Below, piece after piece: positions 1 through 7,515 of a DNA stretch of 14,283 nucleotides. Made by a program: the position numbers and the translations under genes. Source of the DNA: JBBSEZ01 sp038239195 (GTDB lineage Bacteria; Planctomycetota; Planctomycetia; Gemmatales; Gemmataceae); assembly GCA_038239195.1 (NCBI GenBank), contig JBBSEZ010000259.1, positions 1-14,283 on the forward strand, given 5' to 3'. The notes under the pieces are model-generated. The model made no database searches. It had not been told where the DNA came from and saw only the letters and a list, made by a program, of their open reading frames with translations. The first letter of the stretch is position 1, and each line of letters opens with the position of its first letter.

Positions 1-75
1 CCGCCACCGCGCTCCGCTCCGCGTCGCGGCTACACGGCCCTCTTGAGCGACGCGCTCCGCCCGGCCCCCGTTGGC

Positions 76-945
76 TCACGCCTTCTTCTTGACCGCGTTC
101 TTGAAGACCTCGACGCACGCCTGGACGTCCTTGGTCGGCTCCGCCTCGCTGGCCTCGTACTCGATGCTGATGAGCCCGGTAAACTTGACGTCGCGCAGGG
201 CCTTGATGACCGCCGGCACGTCGAGGACGCCCTTGCCATACACGACGTCGGTGTTGCGCGCGTTGTCGTGGTCCTTGAGATGGATCCCGAAGTTGCGCGC
301 GCCCATGAGGCGAATTTGCTGAGCAACGTCGAGCCTCCGGCCGACCTGAGCGGCGCGGATCAGGTGGCCGGTGTCCAGGCACGAGCCGATGAGCGGGTGG
401 TGGTCCTTGACGGCCTTGAGGATGATCTCCGCCGACCACCAGGGGTGCAGACGACCGCCCCCGATCGGCCCGTGCGGGTGGATGCCGATGGCGATCCGAT
501 ACTCGGCGCACAGCTTGTCGAGGCTGCCGAAGCTGTCCGGCGTCGGGTCGGCGCTCAGCATCTTGAGGCCCATCGCCTTGGCGAACTCGAAGGCCTTGCG
601 GTTCTCGGCGTGGTCCTTGGTGAAGCGCTGCACGCCCCAGGCCAGCGGCGTCACGTCGTAGTCCTTGCACAGCTTGAGGATCGCCTTGATCTGGGCGGGG
701 TTGGCGTTCAGCGGCGCGTGGTTCTGATAGAGCTCGGCGTAGCGCAGCCCCACCTTCTTCATGCGCACCAGGGCCTGCTCCAGGTTGAAGCGGCGGAAGG
801 TGTAGGTCTGAGCGCCCACCTTGAAGCCGCCGAACGGATCGGCCTTCGGCGGCTGCCGGGCCGCCAGGGTGGGAAGGGCGCCGAGGCCCAGCGCGGCCCC
901 GGCCTGGAGGAAGGTGCGACGATCGAGAGTGGGGTGCGCGCTCAT
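76..945 (-). CDS. Tat-exported sugar phosphate isomerase/epimerase-like TIM-barrel protein
   Basis: 289 aa. Residues 8-30 form a twin-arginine signal (DRRTFLQAGAALG followed by a hydrophobic stretch and ALPTLAAR), so the protein is probably exported folded. The rest reads as an AP-endonuclease-2 / xylose-isomerase-like TIM barrel: VGAQTYTFR at 43-51, a strand with IGIHPHGP at 153-160, CLDTGH at 189-194, NFGIHLKDHD at 218-227 and ISIEYE at 259-264. H156/H158, D191, H194, H222 and E262 are plausible metal ligands for a divalent-metal isomerase or epimerase. The substrate cannot be read from sequence. The ATG at 945 is preceded by GGAG six bases away, and the Tat motif begins at once, which fixes the start. 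A TTGACT/TACCCC promoter candidate lies upstream, beyond which is the hairpin after the RNA ligase gene, so it is probably transcribed separately. Family assignment is firm; the reaction is unknown. Confidence 0.88.
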   Translation of the reverse strand: MSAHPTLDRRTFLQAGAALGLGALPTLAARQPPKADPFGGFKVGAQTYTFRRFNLEQALVRMKKVGLRYAELYQNHAPLNANPAQIKAILKLCKDYDVTPLAWGVQRFTKDHAENRKAFEFAKAMGLKMLSADPTPDSFGSLDKLCAEYRIAIGIHPHGPIGGGRLHPWWSAEIILKAVKDHHPLIGSCLDTGHLIRAAQVGRRLDVAQQIRLMGARNFGIHLKDHDNARNTDVVYGKGVLDVPAVIKALRDVKFTGLISIEYEASEAEPTKDVQACVEVFKNAVKKKA

Positions 946-984
946 GGACGGCTCCGGTGTGAGGAGAGAGGACAACGAAGCCAA

Positions 985-1013
985 GGGGTATTGCGCACGG
1001 GTGGGGAAGTCAA
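985..1013 (-). promoter_or_regulatory. Candidate promoter of the TIM-barrel gene
   Basis: On the minus strand TTGACT (1013-1008) is followed by a 17-base spacer and TACCCC (990-985). The -35 is good (5 of 6) and the -10 is poor, so this is a weak call. It sits between the hairpin after the RNA ligase gene and the ribosome-binding site of the TIM-barrel gene. It would give a leader of about 30 to 35 bases. Confidence 0.3.
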
Positions 1014-1017
1014 GCGC

Positions 1018-1076
1018 CGCGAAACGACAAGCAAGAGAGGGCGCAGAGTGCGCCCCCTCTTGCTTGTCGTTTCGCG
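1018..1076. repeat. Long perfect-type inverted repeat, copy 1 of a dispersed hairpin family
   Basis: Arms 1018-1044 and 1050-1076 pair over 27 positions with one mismatch around a five-base loop (AGAGT). The outer arm contains CGCGAAACGACAAGCAAGAG and its complement. It begins nine bases after the stop codon of the RNA ligase gene (minus strand), so it could end that transcript, but no T-run follows the stem on the minus strand. The same arm recurs at 7425-7445 with 21 identical bases, and a shorter variant hairpin lies at 12215-12251. It is therefore better seen as a mobile or amplified palindromic element (REP- or MITE-like) than as a gene-specific terminator. Confidence 0.85.
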
Positions 1077-1085
1077 CGCGGCGGA

Positions 1086-2618
1086 CTAACCCTTGATCGT
1101 CATCAGCGGCGACAGCTCCGCGACGGGTCGCGCCATCCCCGCCTCGGTCAGCGTGTGGACGATGGGGCCGATGCCCTTGTAGGCGTGCGGCGCCTCCTGC
1201 TTGATCTCCGCCAGCTTCTTCTCCGAAATGTCGCGCCGCATCTGGACGTCGGGCCGCCGGAAATCGAGCGGCGTGACCACGCGGAACGCCTCGAGGAACG
1301 CGCGAAACTCCTCGTCGTGTCCCTTCCCCGCATCGCCGCGCGACAGGGCCCGCCCGGCCCCATGCGACGCGCTCCACAGGGCCTCGCGCCTCCCCTGCCC
1401 CGCCAGCACGAAGCTGCTCGCGCCCATCGATCCCGGCACCAAGACCGGCTCGCCGTGATAGCGAAACGGCGTGCCCTCCATCATTAAGGCATCGCGCGCC
1501 GGGCAAGCGCCCTTGCGGTGGACGAACAGCTCCCTGCCGCCCTCCTCCTGGCGCCACAACATGTTGTGCGGGGCGTCGTAGAGCAGCGGAAACGCCACGT
1601 CGCCGCACACCTCGCGCAGCGCCGCCAAGGCCATCAGCCCGAGAAATAGCCGGTTGGCGAAGGCGAAGTTGGCGGCGTTGTGCAGCCCGTCCCAGAAGCG
1701 CGCCTCCTCCTCCCGGTAGCGGTCCCCGTGAGGTAAGACGAAGATGCCGTTGTCGGGGTGCTTCAGGTCGGCCGGGTAGAGCTTGCGCACCGCGTCGCGG
1801 TAATGGCCCCCGCACAGGTGGCCGATCGACACCGAGCCGGTGTGGACCATCACCGTCACCAGCCCCGGGCGCAGTCCCCAGGCGTGGGCCGTGGCGCCGT
1901 CCAGAATGCGCTCGACGCGCTGCAGCTCGACGAAGTGATTGCCCCCGCCGATGCTGCCGATCTGCGAGTCGCGGCTCAGGCGATCTTCCGGGCCCATGAA
2001 GTCGTTCAATCCGAAGGCGCACTCGGCCTTCATGCTCCCCAGTTGCTCCACCCGGTCGAGCTGTTGCTCCAGGTCCGCCTCGTGGAACAGCGCCCACAGT
2101 CCCTCCGTGAGCGTCTTCGGCGTGGCGTTGAGCAGCCCGAGGAGCCCCTCCTTGAAGAGCGCCTCGCGCATGACCCGCGACATCGGGATGTTCCGCCCGC
2201 CCTCGAAGTAGATGCGCCGGCACGCCGTCTCCAGCTCGTCGAGCTTGCCCGAAACCTCCTCGGCCTCCAGCGAGGTGACGTGCAGCCGCATCCCGCAGTT
2301 GACGTCGTTGCCGATCGCCTGCGGCACCACGAAGCCGCGCGTCGCCAGCACCGTCCCGACGGGAATGCCCGCCGCCTTGTGGAAGTCCGGCGTGATCGCG
2401 ACTTGCTCGATGGAGGGCTCGACGTCGAAGGAGCTCGGGCACTTCTCGGCCATCCGTTCGACCGTTCGCTTCAGTTCGAGCATGGTGAGCAGCTCGTTGA
2501 CGGCCGCCGTCTCCAGAGGCACCTGGTCGTTGGCGAACAGAAAGGCCTCGACGCCGAGGTCGTTCTCGACCTGCAAGCGCGTTGGGTCGAGGCGCGTCAA
2601 ACGTGAATCGACCGGCAT
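1086..2618 (-). CDS. rtcB: RtcB-family RNA ligase
   Basis: 510 aa, close to the family's usual length. RtcB enzymes join RNA 2',3'-cyclic phosphate or 3'-phosphate ends to 5'-OH ends using GTP and Mn2+, through a GMP-histidine intermediate. The metal and guanylate-binding set is visible: GNDVNCGMRL (D105, C108), GGGNHFVEL (H227), VHTGSVSIGH (H259), YDAPHN (H350), VHRKGACPAR (366-375), VPGSMGASSFV (394-404) and SHGAGRALSR with H419 as the expected GMP-accepting histidine. The ATG at 2618 has GGAGAG three bases upstream. A GTG at 2669 would add 17 low-complexity residues and has no clear ribosome-binding site, so it was not chosen. No archease or RNA cyclase gene is beside it. It is cut off from the VIT/VWA gene by a terminator and followed by a strong hairpin, so it is probably a single-gene unit. 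It could serve RNA repair or tRNA processing. Confidence 0.93.
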   Translation of the reverse strand: MPVDSRLTRLDPTRLQVENDLGVEAFLFANDQVPLETAAVNELLTMLELKRTVERMAEKCPSSFDVEPSIEQVAITPDFHKAAGIPVGTVLATRGFVVPQAIGNDVNCGMRLHVTSLEAEEVSGKLDELETACRRIYFEGGRNIPMSRVMREALFKEGLLGLLNATPKTLTEGLWALFHEADLEQQLDRVEQLGSMKAECAFGLNDFMGPEDRLSRDSQIGSIGGGNHFVELQRVERILDGATAHAWGLRPGLVTVMVHTGSVSIGHLCGGHYRDAVRKLYPADLKHPDNGIFVLPHGDRYREEEARFWDGLHNAANFAFANRLFLGLMALAALREVCGDVAFPLLYDAPHNMLWRQEEGGRELFVHRKGACPARDALMMEGTPFRYHGEPVLVPGSMGASSFVLAGQGRREALWSASHGAGRALSRGDAGKGHDEEFRAFLEAFRVVTPLDFRRPDVQMRRDISEKKLAEIKQEAPHAYKGIGPIVHTLTEAGMARPVAELSPLMTIKG

Positions 2619-2700
2619 GCTCTCTCCATTGCGCGGCGAGGCGACAGCCCCCCCTGCCCCACCGGACACGGCCCGAAGCAGCGGAGCTCGCGCGGCGCAA

Positions 2701-2739
2701 GAAAAGCCCCCGCGCCGGTTGGGCGAACCGGCGCGGGGG
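2701..2739 (-). terminator. Intrinsic terminator of the VIT/VWA gene
   Basis: A perfect 14-base-pair stem (2707-2720 with 2726-2739) closes a five-base loop and is followed on the minus strand by CTTTTC. It lies 27 bases past the VIT/VWA stop codon. This is the classical shape of a Rho-independent terminator and separates that gene from the RNA ligase gene. Confidence 0.85.
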
Positions 2740-2765
2740 AAGCGATCAGGGCCTGTTCTCGGTCC

Positions 2766-5144
2766 TCACTTGCGGGCCACGAACAGCGCGTCGATTTCCG
2801 CGTCCGTCATCGCCGTCTTGCCGGTGCTCGTGTCGATGACCAGAGCGGTGCCGCTGGGGGCGAGCCAGACGAGGTGGTTGCCGAGCTGGAAGACGCTCTT
2901 GACGGAGGGGTGGCGCTCCAGGATGCGGAAGTAGGCGTCCGACTGCGCCTTCACCGTCACCGCCTTCGTCTTCGCCTTGAACCCCTCGTCGATCCACACC
3001 CCGCCCACGTCCATCACGCTCCGGCCCGCGACGCGCCGCACGGCCGAGCGCTCCACGCGCTCCAGACGGCGGAGCCTGTCCATCTGCAGGGCCAGGTCCA
3101 CGCCCAGCTTGCCGGTGCTGACGCCGTCCTTGTCTTTCTTCTTGAGCAACTCGCGGGCGCGGTCGAGGACCTCCTTCTTGGCGCGCGCGTCGCGCAGGCC
3201 CTTGCCCTCCTCGCCCTTCGACTTCATGTCCACCTTGGCCGACTCGTCCTCGGCCAGCTTGCCGCGCTTGTCGCCGAGATCGCCCGGCGCGCGGGCGAAG
3301 CTCTCGACCGGCTTGGGCGCTGCGCCAAGGCCGCCCCCCTTCAGGCCTGTCGGCACCGGGGCGGGCCCGCCAGGGCCGGGCTTCCCGTCCGGCCCCCTCA
3401 CGAGCGGAGTCGCGGTATCGGGGACGATGAGGTAGGAGGTGTAGGGGGTGGTGATGCCGTAGCGCTTCGCCAGCGCCGTCACCTCGGTCACCAACTCCGG
3501 CCGCTCCCCGTTCAGCCGAATTTGATCGAGGAGATAGCCCACCTTGCGACGCGCCCACAGGTGTTCGACGAACTCCTTGCCGTCGCCCGTCCTCTCCGGG
3601 AAGGTGGTCTCGTAGACGAACTCCCTGGTCTTCTTGCCCACCTTGCCCGTCAACTTGATGGCGCTGGCGCCCTTGCCCGAGTAACGACCCATCACCACCA
3701 ACTGCCCCCCGTGGAACAGGTCCGGCAGCTGCGCCGGGTAGACCTCGCTCAGCCGCACCGTCCCCGTCGTGCTCAGCCGCAGGTCCGACAGCACCGGGTT
3801 GGCGATCTTGTTGAACAGCCCGCTCACCTTCGCCTCGATGTTCTCCTCCGGCCTCACGTACGTGCTCAACGCCCGCGTCGATTCCGCCAGCCGGTCCAGC
3901 AGCGCCGCGTTCACGTCGTCGCCCACCCCGAACGTGAAGATCCGCGTCCGCGCCGTGTTCTTCGACGTCACGTTGCGGAAGATCCGCTCCGGGTCCGTCT
4001 CCCCAATGGTCGGCTCCCCGTCCGTGAAGAACACGACTGTGAACGGCCTCTCCTCCTCCGCCGGCCTCAACTTCAACGCCGCCTCCAGCGCGTCGTTGAT
4101 CGCCGTGCCGCCCGTCGCCTCCAGGTCATCGACCCACTTGCGCGCCTTGTTCAGTTGGTCCGGCGTGCCGGCGAGCAACTTCTCCTCGTAAGGGTTGACC
4201 GTGGTCGCGAAGCCGATCAGCCCGAAGCGGTCGCGCGCCGTCAGGTTGCCCAGGCAGTACTTCAACGCCTTGCGGGCCTGCTCCATCTTGATGCCGCGCA
4301 TGCTCCCCGAGGTGTCGAGCACCAGCACGACGTCGCGCGGCTGGCTCGACTCGCTCAGGCTCAACTGCGGGGAGATCAGCATCGTGAAGTAGCCGCTGTC
4401 GGCGCTGACGGGGCGGTGCGTCAGGGCGGTCAGCCCCACGTCGTCCTTGCCGGTGGAGTAGAAGAGTTGGAAGTCGCGGTCGAGCAGCCCCTGCTCCTTG
4501 TCGAACGAGACGGTGATCTGCTTGTCCGACTGCCGGCGCACGCTCAGCGTGTGGCTGGGGCTGTAGACGTTGGTCAGCCCGTGCTGGCTCTTGACCACCG
4601 CGGTGATGGAGAACTTCTCCAGGGTGGAGAGCGCCTTGCCGTCCCCCTTGAGGGGGTAGACGTACTCGACGAGCTTGCCTTCCTTGGGGGCGACCGCCTT
4701 GAAGCTGAGCGAGACCTTCTGGTCGCCCCGCGCGGGCACGGGGAAGACGCTCATGCGCAGCAGGTTGCCGCCCATGTACTCGAGCAGGCCGGGGTCCTGG
4801 GTGCGGCGGACGATGGAGGCGTAGATGGCCCGCGCCTTCTTGGCCTCGACCAACTCGCCCTTGACCTCCTTGTCGCCGACCCACATCGTGAAGCGATCGA
4901 CGGAGGCGCCCTTGGGGACGGGGAAGACGTAGGTGGCTTCGAGGGCCCTGTCGGTGTGGTTGCGGAACGTCTGCTCGACGCGCGTGACGGCCACCTGGTC
5001 CTCGATGGCGATCGTCACCTTGTGGTTCAGCATCGCCAGGGGCGGCAGGCTCTTCTCCTCCGGGATCAACAGCCCCGCCGCGCGGGTTGGTCCCACGCTC
5101 CCCAACAGAACGGCCACCACCAGCAACGGCAGTATCCGGCGCAT
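2766..5144 (-). CDS. Secreted VIT and von Willebrand factor A domain protein
   Basis: 792 aa. Residues 1-22 are a signal peptide (MRRILPLLVV start, hydrophobic core, PTRA-A cleavage region). A VIT domain spans about 30-160, with the typical VEQTFRNHTDRALEATYVFPVP (split here as VEQTFRNHTD then RALEATYVFPVP) and an ARAIYASIVRRTQDPGLLEY segment. A VWA domain spans about 270-445 with a full MIDAS: DTSGS at 277-281, T347 in GGTAIN and D375 in FTDGEP. It should bind a divalent metal and a protein ligand outside the cytoplasm. Residues 583-700 are a Gly/Pro then Lys/Glu/Arg-rich linker with coiled-coil character. The last 90 residues form a small separate unit of unknown type. The ATG at 5144 has GGGAG seven bases upstream. 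It is 125 bases downstream of the anti-sigma-like gene and ends at a strong terminator, so it may be the last gene of the sigma unit. The partner is unknown. Confidence 0.92.
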   Translation of the reverse strand: MRRILPLLVVAVLLGSVGPTRAAGLLIPEEKSLPPLAMLNHKVTIAIEDQVAVTRVEQTFRNHTDRALEATYVFPVPKGASVDRFTMWVGDKEVKGELVEAKKARAIYASIVRRTQDPGLLEYMGGNLLRMSVFPVPARGDQKVSLSFKAVAPKEGKLVEYVYPLKGDGKALSTLEKFSITAVVKSQHGLTNVYSPSHTLSVRRQSDKQITVSFDKEQGLLDRDFQLFYSTGKDDVGLTALTHRPVSADSGYFTMLISPQLSLSESSQPRDVVLVLDTSGSMRGIKMEQARKALKYCLGNLTARDRFGLIGFATTVNPYEEKLLAGTPDQLNKARKWVDDLEATGGTAINDALEAALKLRPAEEERPFTVVFFTDGEPTIGETDPERIFRNVTSKNTARTRIFTFGVGDDVNAALLDRLAESTRALSTYVRPEENIEAKVSGLFNKIANPVLSDLRLSTTGTVRLSEVYPAQLPDLFHGGQLVVMGRYSGKGASAIKLTGKVGKKTREFVYETTFPERTGDGKEFVEHLWARRKVGYLLDQIRLNGERPELVTEVTALAKRYGITTPYTSYLIVPDTATPLVRGPDGKPGPGGPAPVPTGLKGGGLGAAPKPVESFARAPGDLGDKRGKLAEDESAKVDMKSKGEEGKGLRDARAKKEVLDRARELLKKKDKDGVSTGKLGVDLALQMDRLRRLERVERSAVRRVAGRSVMDVGGVWIDEGFKAKTKAVTVKAQSDAYFRILERHPSVKSVFQLGNHLVWLAPSGTALVIDTSTGKTAMTDAEIDALFVARK

Positions 5145-5239
5145 GTCTTGTCTCCCGCCTGAGGACAGAACGGTCTCTCACCACTCAACCCGACGAGCGG
5201 GAGAGCGGTTTGGATTGGCGGGGGAGATACGGCGGGGAG

Positions 5240-5252
5240 ATGTTACAAACAT
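5240..5252. promoter_or_regulatory. Small AT-rich inverted repeat upstream of the VIT/VWA gene
   Basis: ATGTT-ACA-AACAT is a perfect five-base inverted repeat around three bases, set in otherwise GC-rich DNA within the 125-base gap between the anti-sigma-like and VIT/VWA genes. It could be an operator or part of a promoter. I could not pair it with a convincing -35/-10 set, so the call is weak. Confidence 0.25.
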
Positions 5253-5269
5253 GTCGGGGCCAAGCTCGC

Positions 5270-6676
5270 TCACACCCCGCGCAGGACGAGGAGCACCTGG
5301 AGGGTGGCTGGACGGGCAGGCTTGCGCATCTCGAAGAAGCGTTTGAGCTCGGGAGAGGGCAAGCGGTTGCGCCCTGCGCCGTAGATCATGACGAGCGCGC
5401 TGCGCTCCGCGGCCTTGGTAGCGCCCTGCTGGCCAGGGCGCGGGAGGCCCTTGCCGTCGAGGGCCTGGCCGACCTGAGCGGCGGTGAGGTCCGAGAGAGG
5501 CCGGGTCAGGTCGATGCCCAAAAGCCCTGGCTTGATGGCGGGGCTGAGGGCCGCGGCAGGCTTCCGGATCGGGTTGGTGCCGAGGAGGTCGGTCAGGTCG
5601 CGGTAGTCGAGCCGGCCAAGGGGCGCCACGACGAGTTGCCCGTTGAAGCGGCCCTCGGGCGGGCGCTTGGCCTGGGCCTGGCGGTCCTCGACTCCCGCCT
5701 GTTGGAGCAGGGCGGCGAGCTCCTTGGGGCTGACGTCTTCGAGGAACACGGAGAAGTCGCCCTTCCACTGGCCCTTCTTGAAGCGCGCCTGCGCTGCCTG
5801 GTCGATGAGCAAGCCGATCTTGTGAGAGGCGAACGCCGGCCGCAGCCGGTCGAAGGCTCGGCCGCCCTCGCGGCAGGTGAGTTCGACGCGGAACGCGCTG
5901 CCCCTGTGCAGTGCGCTCAGCAGCAGTTCGCGCTTGCCTGGCTGGTCGAGCTCGTGGACGCGCATCACCGTGGGCAGCGCAAGCACCAGCGATTCGACCT
6001 TGTCCAGGCCGTCCTTGTCGTTCAGGCCGGAGCCCAGCACGCCCTTGCTCTTCGGCTCGCCCTCTCCGTCGGGCAGCAACTTCTTCTCGGGCCCGTCGGG
6101 CGGGCCCGGTTGGGGGCCCTTGCGGACGATGGGCCCGTGCTCGGGTTGCTCGTCTTCCTTCTCGAGGCCCTCCGACCGCGGCTTCTTGCCCTTCGCGACG
6201 CTGGAGCCTCGGGGCGGATCGACCTTGGGCCCATCGCGCGGGCCATCGGGCTGCGATTCGGTGTGGGCGAGGGAGGGGCCTTTGCCTCCGGGCTGGCGGC
6301 TCGAGAAGTAGAGGAACGACCCAAGGCCGACGACGAACAGCACGGCGGCCGCGGCCGCGAAGCCCATCCAGGCGGGGAAAGAGGCGGGGGTGGGAGCGGG
6401 GACGCGCGGCCGGGGTTGAGGACGTTTGAAGGGCAAGGGGCGCTCGGCGATGAGCTGGAGCACGGGCCCAGAGAGATCGACGTCCAGCGAAGCCGGAGCG
6501 AAGGCGGGAGAGCCCGCGAGGGCCTTGAGGGTGCGAGAATCGCCCTGGAGCTTGCCCACCAGGGCGCGCGCCTCCCCGGACCGGCGCAGCAGCCGAACCA
6601 CGTGGCGGCGCTGTCGGGCGCTGAGCTCGCCATCGACATACGCGGTCAGGAGTTGGCGGTATCGTTCGGGGAGCAT
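5270..6676 (-). CDS. Membrane-anchored anti-sigma-like protein with degenerate zinc-finger N terminus
   Basis: 468 aa. The N terminus (1-45) resembles the cytoplasmic anti-sigma zinc-finger helix bundle: LLTAYVDGELSARQRRHVVRLL. H25 is kept, but the two cysteines of the usual HxxxCxxC are replaced by Leu/Arg, so it would not bind zinc in the usual way. One transmembrane helix is at about 101-124 (WMGFAAAAAVLFVVGLGSFL). A charged, Pro/Gly-rich linker (125-210) leads to a C-terminal domain outside the membrane (about 215-468) that I do not recognise. It starts 52 bases after the ECF sigma gene, the classical place for a cognate regulator. By position it probably holds the sigma factor at the membrane and senses envelope state through the C domain. 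The ATG at 6676 lacks an obvious strong Shine-Dalgarno. The anti-sigma role is inferred from position and fold-like sequence, not shown. Confidence 0.8.
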   Translation of the reverse strand: MLPERYRQLLTAYVDGELSARQRRHVVRLLRRSGEARALVGKLQGDSRTLKALAGSPAFAPASLDVDLSGPVLQLIAERPLPFKRPQPRPRVPAPTPASFPAWMGFAAAAAVLFVVGLGSFLYFSSRQPGGKGPSLAHTESQPDGPRDGPKVDPPRGSSVAKGKKPRSEGLEKEDEQPEHGPIVRKGPQPGPPDGPEKKLLPDGEGEPKSKGVLGSGLNDKDGLDKVESLVLALPTVMRVHELDQPGKRELLLSALHRGSAFRVELTCREGGRAFDRLRPAFASHKIGLLIDQAAQARFKKGQWKGDFSVFLEDVSPKELAALLQQAGVEDRQAQAKRPPEGRFNGQLVVAPLGRLDYRDLTDLLGTNPIRKPAAALSPAIKPGLLGIDLTRPLSDLTAAQVGQALDGKGLPRPGQQGATKAAERSALVMIYGAGRNRLPSPELKRFFEMRKPARPATLQVLLVLRGV

Positions 6677-6728
6677 AGGGGCACTCGCTTGGGGCCCTGG
6701 GGCCCGGTTCGGCAGTCTGTCGAGGTCT

Positions 6729-7301
6729 TCAATCTTCCAGTTCGTCCTTTTCGAGGATCTCTCGAAGTTCGAGGCGGGCCCGGTGCAACCGGCTGCGAAT
6801 CGTGCCGATGGGCACCTGCAAGGCCTCGGCCATGTTCTCGTACTTCTGCCCTTCCATGTCCTTCATCACCAGCACGGCTCGATGCTCCGGGGAGAGCCGA
6901 GCCAGCGCCTGCTGGACGCGCCGTTCCTGTTCCGCCTGCTCGAGCGCGTGTTCCGGCCGGCTCAGGTCGGAAGGATCGAGGGGCTCGATGGTCGTTTCGC
7001 CATCGCGCCCGCCGTCGAGACGGACCAGCACCCGCCGCTTGCGCTTGAGGCTGATGGCCGTGTTGACGGCGATCCGGTAGAGCCAGGTGAAGAACGCGGA
7101 CCCACCCTGGAAACTGTCCAGGGACTGGTAGGCGTTGAAGAACGCTTCCTGCACCACGTCGAGGGCGTCCTCGGCGTTGTCTACCAGACGGTAAACGGTG
7201 TTGTACAGACGATCCTGGTAGCGCCGGACCAACACGCCAAAGGCGGCCTGGTTCCCGGCCAAACACTCGGCTATCAGCCGCTGATCGTCTGCGGAGCTCA
7301 C
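6729..7301 (-). CDS. ECF-type RNA polymerase sigma factor (RpoE-like)
   Basis: 190 aa, typical for the family. Region 2 spans about 20-92: FGVLVRRYQDRLYNTVYRLV, then DALDVVQEAFFNAY and FTWLYRIAVNTAISLKRKRR, the core-binding and -10-recognition segments. Region 4 spans about 126-180: RLSPEHRAVLVMKDMEG, then YENMAEALQVPIGTIRSRLHRAR, the helix-turn-helix that reads the -35. There is no extra C-terminal domain, so it resembles the simple RpoE-like groups that are controlled by an anti-sigma factor. The start is GTG at 7301, with AGGGG four bases upstream. Two promoters precede it: an RpoE-type one placed right before the gene and a sigma-70-like one about 85 bases upstream. This suggests basal expression plus autoregulation. 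It is first in a minus-strand unit with the anti-sigma-like gene. Confidence 0.95.
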   Translation of the reverse strand: MSSADDQRLIAECLAGNQAAFGVLVRRYQDRLYNTVYRLVDNAEDALDVVQEAFFNAYQSLDSFQGGSAFFTWLYRIAVNTAISLKRKRRVLVRLDGGRDGETTIEPLDPSDLSRPEHALEQAEQERRVQQALARLSPEHRAVLVMKDMEGQKYENMAEALQVPIGTIRSRLHRARLELREILEKDELED

Positions 7302-7316
7302 GTTCCCCTACCGCTC

Positions 7317-7345
7317 TATGACGAGAAGGCCGGGCCGGAAGTTCC
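7317..7345 (-). promoter_or_regulatory. RpoE-type autoregulatory promoter of the sigma gene
   Basis: On the minus strand GGAACTT (7345-7339) is followed by 16 bases and GTCATA (7322-7317). GGAACTT with a GTC-type -10 at 15-16 bases is the established RpoE-class promoter pattern. The expected start of transcription is near 7310, leaving a leader of about nine bases that contains just the AGGGG ribosome-binding site. That geometry is tight but workable. It implies that the sigma factor drives its own gene. Confidence 0.65.
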
Positions 7346-7386
7346 CGAAACGGTAGGCGCTCCCGAGCGGAAGCGCAACGTCCCCC

Positions 7387-7415
7387 ATGATGCCACGTGG
7401 CGCCGGGGCTGTCAA
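7387..7415 (-). promoter_or_regulatory. Housekeeping-type promoter upstream of the sigma gene
   Basis: Minus strand: consensus TTGACA (7415-7410), a 17-base spacer, and CATCAT (7392-7387; 4 of 6 to the -10 consensus). It would give a leader of about 80 bases running through the RpoE-type promoter and supply a basal level of sigma factor. Confidence 0.5.
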
Positions 7416-7424
7416 AGGGCGGCT

Positions 7425-7465
7425 CGCGAAACGACAAGCAAGAGAATCGGAGCTTGGGTGCTCCG
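7425..7465. repeat. Half copy of the dispersed hairpin repeat (copy 2)
   Basis: Bases 7425-7445 are identical to 1018-1038, the left arm of the long hairpin. The matching right arm is absent. Instead a small stem follows (CGGAGC 7448-7453 with GCTCCG 7460-7465), comparable to the inner stem of copy 1, and then a plus-strand promoter. It lies in the divergent control region, so it is not acting as a terminator here. It looks like a truncated element. Confidence 0.75.
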
Positions 7466-7482
7466 CCCCGGTGAGATAAAAT
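7454..7482 (+). promoter_or_regulatory. Promoter of the two module genes and pseudouridine synthase
   Basis: TTGGGT (7454-7459), a 17-base spacer and TAAAAT (7477-7482; 5 of 6 to consensus). The AT-rich -10 stands out in this GC-rich DNA. The -35 lies in the loop of the small stem of the truncated repeat. Transcription would begin near 7489, giving a leader of about 27 bases to the ATG at 7516. Confidence 0.6.
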
Positions 7483-7515
7483 GTCCCCAGTCAGGCCCCC
7501 GAGGAGAGGTCGGCG

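Noticed and set aside
1018..1076. Reading the long hairpin only as a terminator of the RNA ligase gene
   Set aside because: No T-run follows it on the minus strand, and its arm recurs in a divergent promoter region where a terminator makes no sense. A terminator side effect remains possible.
2619..2669. Longer GTG start of the RNA ligase gene
   Set aside because: It adds 17 Gly/Ala-rich residues and lacks a ribosome-binding site, whereas the ATG at 2618 has GGAGAG just upstream.
76..2700. One 874-codon minus-strand frame joining the TIM-barrel gene with upstream sequence
   Set aside because: The upstream part is an off-frame reading of the RNA ligase gene. The real start is the ATG at 945 with its own ribosome-binding site and Tat signal.
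2874..5162. A 762-codon open frame on the plus strand opposite the VIT/VWA gene
   Set aside because: It is antisense to a gene with clear VIT and MIDAS motifs. The translation is a low-complexity Arg/Leu/Val/Ala mix, as expected from GC-rich codon bias on the other strand.
5087..7048. A 653-codon plus-strand open frame across the sigma and anti-sigma-like genes
   Set aside because: It runs antisense through two well supported genes and lacks domain signals or a sensible start.
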